This document shows positions 1-5,269 of a stretch of 9,630 bases of DNA, piece by piece. The stretch's first letter is position 1, and each line of letters opens with the position of its first letter. The position numbers and the translations under genes are program-made. This DNA is from an uncultured Lachnospiraceae bacterium (GTDB taxonomy: Bacteria; Bacillota; Clostridia; Lachnospirales; Lachnospiraceae), in contig CADCRB010000001.1 of NCBI GenBank assembly GCA_902803745.1, forward strand, positions 1 through 9,630, in the 5' to 3' direction. The notes under the pieces were generated by a model that saw only the letters and a program-made list of their open reading frames with translations, ran no database searches and was not told the origin of the DNA.

Positions 1-89
1 CCTGTAAATATGGTTGCTTCTTCGACATCTTCATCATTCTGGAAGAATGCCTCCAGTCTTTCCATTAACGCTTTTTTTCGGTCATTCAT
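1..89 (-). CDS. Partial gene, N-terminal 29 residues of an unidentified acidic protein
   Basis: This is the 5' end of a minus-strand gene that runs off the left edge. The ATG at 89..87 is preceded by AGGAG (101..97) with a 7-nt spacer, an excellent ribosome binding site, and the reading frame stays open to base 1. The visible protein begins MNDRKKALMERLEAFFQNDE and continues acidic (DVEEATIFT), as expected for an amphipathic helix. A sigma-A-like promoter lies about 110 nt upstream. Too little is visible to name a family. Function is unknown. The confidence refers to it being a real gene start. Confidence 0.7.
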   Translation of the reverse strand, partial: MNDRKKALMERLEAFFQNDEDVEEATIFT

Positions 90-203
90 GCGCTTTCTCC
101 TTTTTTCACTATACTTCACAAAAGGTGCCTGCAAAACAGCCCCGTAAAAGACGCGGCCGCTTCATTTCGTACTCATGTAATCCGGGAAGCAGACACATTT
201 TTT

Positions 204-233
204 ATTATATAACAAAAGGTAAAACCACAACAA
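204..233 (-). promoter_or_regulatory. Sigma-A-type promoter of the partial gene at 1-89
   Basis: Read on the minus strand, TTGTTG (233..228) is followed after 18 nt by a consensus TATAAT (209..204). Transcription would start near 197 and give a leader of about 108 nt before the ATG at 89. That is long enough for a regulated 5' UTR, although I recognise no riboswitch in it. Confidence 0.5.
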
Positions 234-355
234 TATTGCTTTCTTATCCTCCTCATCAGATCATCATTTCCTTGTTTCTGTCTGATTATTTAAGGGATAA
301 ATCCACTCTGATAACAATTTAGCGCCTTCCTGGACTTTTAATATCTGTTTATTAC

Positions 356-364
356 TGATATAAT
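356..364 (+). promoter_or_regulatory. Extended -10 promoter element
   Basis: TGATATAAT is a perfect extended -10 (TGnTATAAT) with no good -35 at standard spacing. Transcription would start near 371, about 175 nt before the peptide's ATG, and would pass through the inverted repeat at 423-460. It may be a distal promoter for the peptide. The same nine bases occur upstream of the hydrolase gene on the other strand. Confidence 0.4.
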
Positions 365-422
365 GACACTGCTTTTTGATCGTATATGGCAAGGATATAG
401 GGATTAAGGAAAATCTGAACTG

Positions 423-460
423 CTAAAGAATGGATTGATAAGGCTGTAAAAATTCTTTAG
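423..460. repeat. 9-bp perfect inverted repeat, possible operator or leader hairpin
   Basis: CTAAAGAAT (423-431) and ATTCTTTAG (452-460) are exact reverse complements separated by 20 nt. The arm centres are 29 bp apart, close to three helical turns, which suits a protein dimer or tetramer as well as an RNA hairpin. The repeat lies just upstream of the proximal -10 site of the double-glycine peptide. No T-run follows, so it is not an intrinsic terminator. Confidence 0.45.
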
Positions 461-489
461 AGTCAGTGCCAACCTTGTCACAGAATTCG

Positions 490-495
490 TATAAT
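490..495 (+). promoter_or_regulatory. Proximal -10 box of the double-glycine peptide gene
   Basis: A consensus TATAAT lies 51 bp before the ATG at 547. Only a weak -35 (TGCCAA at 467-472) is present at 17-bp spacing, and TTGTCA at 475-480 is too close to serve. A weak -35 next to an inverted repeat fits a promoter that needs an activator. Transcription would start near 502 and give a leader of about 45 nt containing the ribosome binding site. Confidence 0.4.
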
Positions 496-546
496 ATAAC
501 AAGAGATGGTTTTACTGGATTTACTGTAAGAAAAGGAGGATTTACC

Positions 547-810
547 ATGTCGGACCTGAAAAAATTAAATGATGCAGATTTAGGAGAAATAAGCGGAGGA
601 TCAATATTCTTTGCAGGAAACATCGAAGGGCATAATGATAGCGCTCCTTGGGAAGTCATAAATGAAAGCGACAGAATAATAGATGGGAAGAAACGCGGAG
701 ATGTATTAGGACAGTTTTCGTCCTCAGATGATGCTGCTGAAGCAGCAAGACGTTATGGTCTTTCAGACACCGAGATCGGCTGGAACAGGGTTTTGGAGCT
801 CAGGAAATAG
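547..810 (+). CDS. Double-glycine leader peptide, bacteriocin- or signal-peptide-like
   Basis: This 87-residue protein starts at the ATG at 547, fixed by AGGAGG (534-539) with a 7-nt spacer; earlier in-frame codons have no ribosome binding site. Residues 1-18 (MSDLKKLNDADLGEISGG) form a classic double-glycine leader with hydrophobic positions and the E-I-S-G-G end, of the kind cut by C39-peptidase ABC exporters. The predicted mature 69-residue part has no cysteine, so neither lanthionine nor disulfide bonds are possible. It contains WEVI (35-38), a charged middle section and an amphipathic C-terminal helix (about 58-87, with W79), and it lacks the glycine-rich core usual in class IIb bacteriocins. 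No transporter, modifying enzyme or immunity gene is in the window, so the exporter must be elsewhere. The gene has its own promoter and terminator. A secreted bacteriocin-like or signalling peptide is likely; its target is unknown. Confidence 0.8.
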   Translation: MSDLKKLNDADLGEISGGSIFFAGNIEGHNDSAPWEVINESDRIIDGKKRGDVLGQFSSSDDAAEAARRYGLSDTEIGWNRVLELRK

Positions 811-859
811 GAGCGGGCCAGGGTGTTTATCGATCCCCATCGCCTGCTGTGCCGATTTT

Positions 860-891
860 CCCCGTAAACACTACGTTTACGGGGATTTTTT
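860..891 (+). terminator. Intrinsic terminator after the double-glycine peptide
   Basis: A perfect 10-bp stem (860-869 with 875-884, CCCCGTAAAC/GTTTACGGGG) and a 5-nt loop ACTAC are followed by A and six T. The T-run is on the plus strand only. The convergent hydrolase gene therefore gets at best a hairpin without a U-tract from it. Confidence 0.92.
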
Positions 892-940
892 CTGTATGGA
901 TAAAGATGATTTGATGTCTTGAAAATTGGTTGATGGCAGG

Positions 941-2101
941 TTATAACTCATAGTGATAAACGGTTGAATAATCCGGATTTACACAAATGTCCACACATCG
1001 GTTACTGTTGTCATAAATTGCGCTGTACTGGGTAAGCGAGGTCAGAGCCCCCGTATATTCCTGTGATACCGATTCGAGGAGTTCCATTATTTCACTGTTG
1101 CTCATCGTCAGAGTGCCTTTTTCAGCGTTTTCTGCCTTAACCGACATGATCTTCTTGAATCTTTCGTAGCCATGTCCGTAGCCAAATTTATAATTTCCCG
1201 GATTGTCCGTAGGTGGTATGTATGCTTCTTTTAATTTGCCGTCACGATAGCAGTCCTCAGCATCCTCGGAAGAAACATAAAAGTTCGTGATAATATCCGT
1301 ATACGTTACAACGAGGGTGTTGTATCGCCATTCTAGCGCTGCGCTTTTCCCGGAATCGTCCGTAACAAATAAATGGTAATCAGCTCCAAACGTATTGATC
1401 AGATTTCTGTTCTTTGCCAGTTCGACAGCCTCATCGACAGATGCGCAATTATCAAGGATCTGTCTCAGCAACTCCGTAATGATGACTGGATCTTTTCCTT
1501 CTTCAGCCTGAAAAACGGCTGTCTCCCCTTCCTTTATATCAAGTGCAAGTACTGACGCTGAGAGGCCTTTTTCATTGATCCCGTCCACACAGATATACGG
1601 AGACAACGCAAGAAGTACATCCGTAAGTTTCCCTTTGTCGAGAGCCCCCTCTGAGTAATCAAGCCCAATGCGTGAAAGCATTGCAATATCGGAAACTCCG
1701 ATAGAACTGTATCTTCCCTCAGGATTGCTTCTTATAACCAAATTAAGGCCCGTAGTGTTGCCGCTCTTATCTTTATGAGCCAGGTCATAATTCCGTCCTG
1801 TCCTGTAACCTCCGTCGGTACTTGCTGTATAAAATACTGAACAGCCACCGTCTCTGACAGGCTTAAGCTTATCAAAGATGAAAGTAACAAAAGGCGAGTC
1901 ATAATTTCCCGTATATTCCATATAATAAAGGCGTCCCCTGTCATCTTCTCTCCGTGGCGTGGTAAAGAAACCCTTTAAGTGGAAATACGAAAAGATCAAG
2001 AATAATAACAAAAGCAAGATCAGTATAGCAAATGTGAGCAATATCCTTAACATTATCCTCCGTGCTTTATGTTCTTTTTTTACTCCGATATTCTGTGTCA
2101 T
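941..2101 (-). CDS. Membrane-anchored linear amide C-N hydrolase (choloylglycine hydrolase / C45-like NTN family)
   Basis: 386 residues. I chose the ATG at 2101 because GGAGG (2110..2106) stands 4 nt before it; a GTG seven codons upstream has no better site. Residues 1-16 are basic and 17-43 are one strongly hydrophobic helix, so the protein is probably membrane-bound with its catalytic domain outside. Family signatures in order are GGCSVF (candidate nucleophile C87), GRNYD (102-106), the DGINEKGL motif (173-180), ADYHLFVTD (240-248) and TQYSAIYD (357-364). Members cleave linear amides such as bile salts, penicillin V, N-acyl amino acids or carcinine, or transfer acyl groups, using an N-terminal cysteine. 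Here C87 is internal, so a cut before it would be needed to free the nucleophile. The substrate cannot be told from sequence. It is the last gene of the minus-strand run, with an extended -10 of its own. Confidence 0.82.
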   Translation of the reverse strand: MTQNIGVKKEHKARRIMLRILLTFAILILLLLLFLIFSYFHLKGFFTTPRREDDRGRLYYMEYTGNYDSPFVTFIFDKLKPVRDGGCSVFYTASTDGGYRTGRNYDLAHKDKSGNTTGLNLVIRSNPEGRYSSIGVSDIAMLSRIGLDYSEGALDKGKLTDVLLALSPYICVDGINEKGLSASVLALDIKEGETAVFQAEEGKDPVIITELLRQILDNCASVDEAVELAKNRNLINTFGADYHLFVTDDSGKSAALEWRYNTLVVTYTDIITNFYVSSEDAEDCYRDGKLKEAYIPPTDNPGNYKFGYGHGYERFKKIMSVKAENAEKGTLTMSNSEIMELLESVSQEYTGALTSLTQYSAIYDNSNRCVDICVNPDYSTVYHYEL

Positions 2102-2141
2102 TTTGCCTCCGTTTTTTGGCACCCTTCCCGCTTTTTTCTTT

Positions 2142-2150
2142 ATTATATCA
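2142..2150 (-). promoter_or_regulatory. Extended -10 promoter of the amide hydrolase gene
   Basis: On the minus strand TGATATAAT (2150..2142) lies between the stop of the GHKL-like gene and the hydrolase ATG at 2101. The expected transcription start is near 2135, giving a leader of about 34 nt. No good -35 is visible, as is acceptable for an extended -10. This implies that the hydrolase can be expressed independently of the calpain operon. Confidence 0.5.
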
Positions 2151-2162
2151 TATATTCATGCA

Positions 2163-2753
2163 TTACTCCTCTTTGAGATCCATTGTAATGGTCATTTCGA
2201 CCGTATCTCTTTTTACTCCAACGACTACGTCCTTTGCAATGTTCGCAACTATGGATTTTTCGAGGATATCTGTCAAACCCGTATCCTCATCGGAGTTTTT
2301 GCAGCTGTCAAGCGACCAGGCGGCATCATAATCGATTCCTTCATCATCGGATCTGTTTAGTTCCGAGTATACATCTTCAATACCGGGCTTATCCTCAGCA
2401 TCCATCATAGCATTACTGAATATCTCGCCGATCCTCCCCATAAATCCCTTAGCTTTTTCATTTTTTCCGGAAGTGGCTATCGATATAAGCTCTTTTTTCT
2501 TGTCGTTATCCATAGCTTCAGCCTTAGCTTTAAGATGAACTTTGACCTCTGTTTCTGTACGGTCAAGCCACATCAAGGCGACGAAGTTCCCGGTCATCAT
2601 CTTAAGCATCCCAAGCGTCTCCTCAGCAAGCAGTCTGAGGTGACCTGCATCTTTTTTCTTAAGACGCATAGTTTTTATATCCCTGTCTATTTTTTCCAAC
2701 GCATTGTGTAGTACTATGCCCTCTGCAGTAATAAGCATCTTTTCGTTTTCCAT
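2163..2753 (-). CDS. Hypothetical protein, possible degenerate GHKL (RsbW-like) ATPase fold
   Basis: 196 residues with a strong ribosome binding site (AGGAGG about 9 nt before the ATG). I do not recognise a named family. The order of elements resembles a small GHKL ATPase of the anti-sigma/RsbW type: a helix around LRLLAEETLGML (39-50) at the place of the N-box, paired beta-strand-like stretches (59-62 and 69-77), a helix with KGFMGRI (102-108), and a C-terminal helix then strand (161-192, ending VEMTITMDL). The N-box asparagine is replaced by G48, and no DxGxG or GxGxG ATP-lid motif is seen, so ATP binding is probably lost. An acidic stretch (118-158) is probably disordered. It lies 53 bp after the 238-residue protein and probably shares its transcript. 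A protein-binding partner-switch role is inference; the fold assignment is uncertain. Confidence 0.75.
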   Translation of the reverse strand: MENEKMLITAEGIVLHNALEKIDRDIKTMRLKKKDAGHLRLLAEETLGMLKMMTGNFVALMWLDRTETEVKVHLKAKAEAMDNDKKKELISIATSGKNEKAKGFMGRIGEIFSNAMMDAEDKPGIEDVYSELNRSDDEGIDYDAAWSLDSCKNSDEDTGLTDILEKSIVANIAKDVVVGVKRDTVEMTITMDLKEE

Positions 2754-2806
2754 TCCGTATTTCCTCCTATTAAAATGATTGTGCGTTAGTGATAGCCGTC
2801 AAGGAA

Positions 2807-3523
2807 CTAAAGCCCCATCTCCTTAAATATTCTGTCATCCGGTTTTCTGTCTGAAGCAATATCCTCGAAGTATCCTATGAGCTTTCTGTAGCGGTCAATA
2901 TAGATCTGAATCTTTTTCTTCCTGTAACGGTCCTTCATCTTTTCAAGATAAAGAGTAGTATATCTGTCTATATCATCGGCGAAACCCACGGCAAAATCAT
3001 AGAGCTGTCGGGCTCTTTCCTCTGTGCTCAGGGACGCGTCAGCAATAAGAAGATCTTTTTTATGCCAAAACTCTTCCAGAAGGTATGCCGCGCGAAGCGC
3101 ACTCTCATCACCGCTTTTGCGTTGGGTGTGATCATCTGAGGCTCTATTTAAAGCCATTTCTTCCTCGCTTATGAAACGGGTAATGTCTTCGGAATCCGGA
3201 ACCGCACTATTTGTGATGAAGGCCTTCACCTGCCTTGCCTTTTCGGACAGCAGACTGTGACCGATCCTTTGTCTGAAACTGTCATTTTTTATGCTCTTTC
3301 GGTTGAACTCAAGCTCTGACGGATCTTCTTCCGAAAAAGGAATATCTTCAGCTTTAAGCGATACAGTATCAACGTCCATGGGAAAAAGACGTCTTTTCTG
3401 AAACGTCTTTACAGAAACGTCTGCTGCATTAAGATCCGGGAGAGACTGTGATGAGGTGCTCCGCCTGCATTTTTCGGGTATGTTCAGTTCTTTCTTTACA
3501 GATGATATCAGGAATTCGTACAT
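2807..3523 (-). CDS. Hypothetical helical protein, translationally coupled to the upstream GNAT-like gene
   Basis: 238 residues, family not recognised. The ATG at 3523..3521 lies inside the last codons of the preceding gene (stop at 3510..3508), a 16-bp overlap, and is served by GGAG 8 nt upstream within that gene, which suggests translational coupling. There is no signal peptide or membrane segment. Residues about 15-80 are polar, rich in S, D and E, and probably disordered. Residues about 84-128 and 138-238 look almost entirely helical, and the C-terminal part is rich in Tyr, Arg and Lys (YLEKMKDRYRKKKIQIYIDRYRK, about 192-214), as in a coiled coil or a nucleic-acid- or protein-binding helix bundle. 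No catalytic motif is visible. Its position in the calpain operon suggests an adaptor or partner of the protease, which is inference. Confidence 0.75.
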   Translation of the reverse strand: MYEFLISSVKKELNIPEKCRRSTSSQSLPDLNAADVSVKTFQKRRLFPMDVDTVSLKAEDIPFSEEDPSELEFNRKSIKNDSFRQRIGHSLLSEKARQVKAFITNSAVPDSEDITRFISEEEMALNRASDDHTQRKSGDESALRAAYLLEEFWHKKDLLIADASLSTEERARQLYDFAVGFADDIDRYTTLYLEKMKDRYRKKKIQIYIDRYRKLIGYFEDIASDRKPDDRIFKEMGL

Positions 3524-4362
3524 AGCATATACTCCAGGATCATATATTCCTCATCGGGAGGATTGAATACAGTGAGAAGGTTCTGTACGATGCTTTCATC
3601 CCCCAGCTGAAAATATATATCAAAATCATCATTCAGCTTTCGGCTGGCTGCATCCAGGCATTCGGAAAAAAGAGACAGGAACATGTTTTTTTGCTTCGCT
3701 ATATCGTCCATATACAGTGCAGAGATATACAGAGTTTCCCCGTCCGGCGAGGAGGCTACGATCGCAGCGTCCACTTCATTATTATTAATAAAGACCTGGG
3801 AAAAGGCTGTATCGATGGCATAAGAGAAGACAGGAATGCTTCCACGTTTTCTCAGGTAGGACAGTACTATATCCTCACCTGCTCTTTCGAAACATTCAAC
3901 CGGCGGAAGGTTATCCCTGTTCTTCAGGATCATCTGGATAGCACCGCGTCTTTTCAGATCCCTTGAATTGTAGTGCAGAAGTCTTCCGGTCAGACTTAAC
4001 GGGGTGAACCTGCAGCCCCTCATAAGACCGTTGAAACCAATGGCTGCATCGGGGACCAGGCAATACTTTACCAGAATATAGCGTACAGAGAACTCCGCAA
4101 GATAGGCGCTGCAGGCATCGACAAACGTCCTGCACCTGCCGGCATCGCGACTGTCCGGTATGGTATATAGATATTCCAGATATATCTCCGACGGATCCTC
4201 ATTTAGTCTGCGGGAAAAAACGGCGAAACATACCAGCCTGTCCTGTTCAAATCCTCCCAGGTATACAGTCTCGAGGTTGTCTTCTGCCTTCAAATTTCTG
4301 ATCCCGGGCGTTATGATAGCATTAATCGCCTCCGAGTCAGGCTCGATCCATTTTATTTCCAT
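3508..4362 (-). CDS. Tandem GNAT-like protein, degenerate second copy
   Basis: 284 residues, with AGGAG placed a few nt before the ATG. The N-terminal half has a GNAT-like strand-helix unit (IYLEYLYTIPDSRDAGRCRTF, 60-80), in which RDAGRC sits where a GNAT acetyl-CoA loop (Q/RxxGxG/A) would be. The loop is imperfect, so catalysis is uncertain. The C-terminal half repeats the plan (ETLYISALYMDDIAKQKNMF, 209-228), where no glycine loop is left. The next-upstream gene has the same two-half layout, including a matching LSLDYLYQRSNDRK segment, so the two are probably paralogs. GNAT proteins transfer acyl groups from acyl-CoA to amines; whether this one is an enzyme or only a scaffold is open. It lies 26 bp downstream of its paralog and overlaps the following gene. 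Confidence 0.75.
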   Translation of the reverse strand: MEIKWIEPDSEAINAIITPGIRNLKAEDNLETVYLGGFEQDRLVCFAVFSRRLNEDPSEIYLEYLYTIPDSRDAGRCRTFVDACSAYLAEFSVRYILVKYCLVPDAAIGFNGLMRGCRFTPLSLTGRLLHYNSRDLKRRGAIQMILKNRDNLPPVECFERAGEDIVLSYLRKRGSIPVFSYAIDTAFSQVFINNNEVDAAIVASSPDGETLYISALYMDDIAKQKNMFLSLFSECLDAASRKLNDDFDIYFQLGDESIVQNLLTVFNPPDEEYMILEYMLCTNS

Positions 4363-4388
4363 TGCGGTCTCCTGTATGGTCTGGAACT

Positions 4389-5216
4389 CTATAGCAATAT
4401 CTCTCCCCGGCAGACAACGATCAAATCCTCTGTTTTACCGAACAAGGCATCATGCAGAGCACAGCCTTCATCAGTTGTCAGCATCATCTGAATCGGCGTC
4501 TCCGGTGTATAAAGCTCTGTATAGCGTTTTACCGCGGATGACAGAAGTCCGGCCAGGATCTTTCTGTCATTGCTTCTTTGATACAGATAGTCGAGAGAGA
4601 GGATACCCTCATCGCTGCTGATAAGAATAACAGCTTCAACGGATCCGTCTTTAATGCCGACAAAACCCGGTACTTCAGGTGTGGTGTATGATCCAGGTGA
4701 TTCGTGAAAACTGTCGGACAGCCAGTCTTTGAAGATGTTACGTTTATTCCTGTCAAGTGTGCTTATCTCTTCGCCACAAAGAGCGGCATTTCCAAGCTTC
4801 TTTTTTTCCATTGCATGGGATATCTCATCCAGTGAGTGTTCTGCAAAAGGAAAAGTATAGAACTCTGTCTGTATGTTCATATCCTCGAAAAAGGGAATGA
4901 TCATACCGGGATCGCCCTGTGGTGAGAAAGAGAATGACACTCTTTTTACGCCTTCTTTTTCTGCCTGGTCGCTAAGGCCTGACAGTAAGGTTTCTCCGGC
5001 ACCTATACGACGGCAGACCGGATCCACATAAATGCTCTGAAGGAATCCCCTGTCGCTTCCTTGTTCCTTTTCCCACACGAGAGCTCCACAGGGCTCTTCA
5101 AATAGTCTGACTCCCAGAACGCGGCAGGCGCCGCTTATCGCTCCTGTCATCAGCTGTAAGGGAATAAAGTCCTTGTATTCTGTAAGTTTCTCGGTGTTTA
5201 CATATTCATACTTCAT
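4389..5216 (-). CDS. GNAT-family acetyltransferase, two-domain
   Basis: 275 residues. The first domain carries a good GNAT motif A: FLQSIYVDPVCRRIGAGETL (58-77), where R69/R70-I-G-A-G74 matches the acetyl-CoA pyrophosphate-binding Q/RxxGxG/A loop after the family's usual V-D-P strand end. The following helix and strand (VKRVSFSFS, 90-98) also fit. The second domain (about 150-275) has a GNAT-like strand-helix (ILSLDYLYQRSNDRKILAGL) without the glycine loop. The acceptor may be a small amine, an antibiotic or a protein lysine/N-terminus; sequence does not say. The ATG at 5216 is the first possible start because an in-frame TGA lies 6 nt upstream of it, yet no proper ribosome binding site precedes it (the nearest AAAGGA is about 25 nt away). 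Translation may therefore be weak or depend on the calpain gene 53 bp upstream. Confidence 0.82.
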   Translation of the reverse strand: MKYEYVNTEKLTEYKDFIPLQLMTGAISGACRVLGVRLFEEPCGALVWEKEQGSDRGFLQSIYVDPVCRRIGAGETLLSGLSDQAEKEGVKRVSFSFSPQGDPGMIIPFFEDMNIQTEFYTFPFAEHSLDEISHAMEKKKLGNAALCGEEISTLDRNKRNIFKDWLSDSFHESPGSYTTPEVPGFVGIKDGSVEAVILISSDEGILSLDYLYQRSNDRKILAGLLSSAVKRYTELYTPETPIQMMLTTDEGCALHDALFGKTEDLIVVCRGEILL

Positions 5217-5269
5217 CTTTGGTCAGTATTTACGGAATCCTTTCTCTCCGGTATCTTGATTTAATCCTG

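Larger units (their letters stand above)
90..546. other. Intergenic control region between divergent genes
   Basis: About 450 bp separate the minus-strand partial gene from the plus-strand double-glycine peptide. I see no convincing gene here: the open frame at 14-322 has no ribosome binding site and its translation looks random. The region holds a minus-strand promoter (204-233), a plus-strand extended -10 (356-364), a 9-bp inverted repeat (423-460) and a plus-strand TATAAT just ahead of the peptide (490-495). Its length and the two plus-strand promoter-like sites suggest regulated expression of the peptide or a short untranslated RNA; the latter is speculation. Confidence 0.5.

Noticed and set aside
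14..322. Plus-strand open frame of 102 codons at the left end
   Set aside because: It has no ribosome binding site, a random-looking translation, and overlaps the well-supported minus-strand gene start and its promoter.
860..884. The 860-891 hairpin as terminator for the convergent hydrolase gene
   Set aside because: On the minus strand the stem is followed by AAAATC rather than a T-run, so only plus-strand termination is supported.
2102..2122. Upstream GTG start for the amide hydrolase
   Set aside because: The ATG at 2101 has GGAGG directly before it, while the GTG lacks a properly spaced site; the extra seven codons contain that Shine-Dalgarno sequence.
2775..2802. Minus-strand TTGACG with AATCAT as a promoter for the GHKL-like gene
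   Set aside because: The -10 is poor and transcription would begin within the ribosome binding site.
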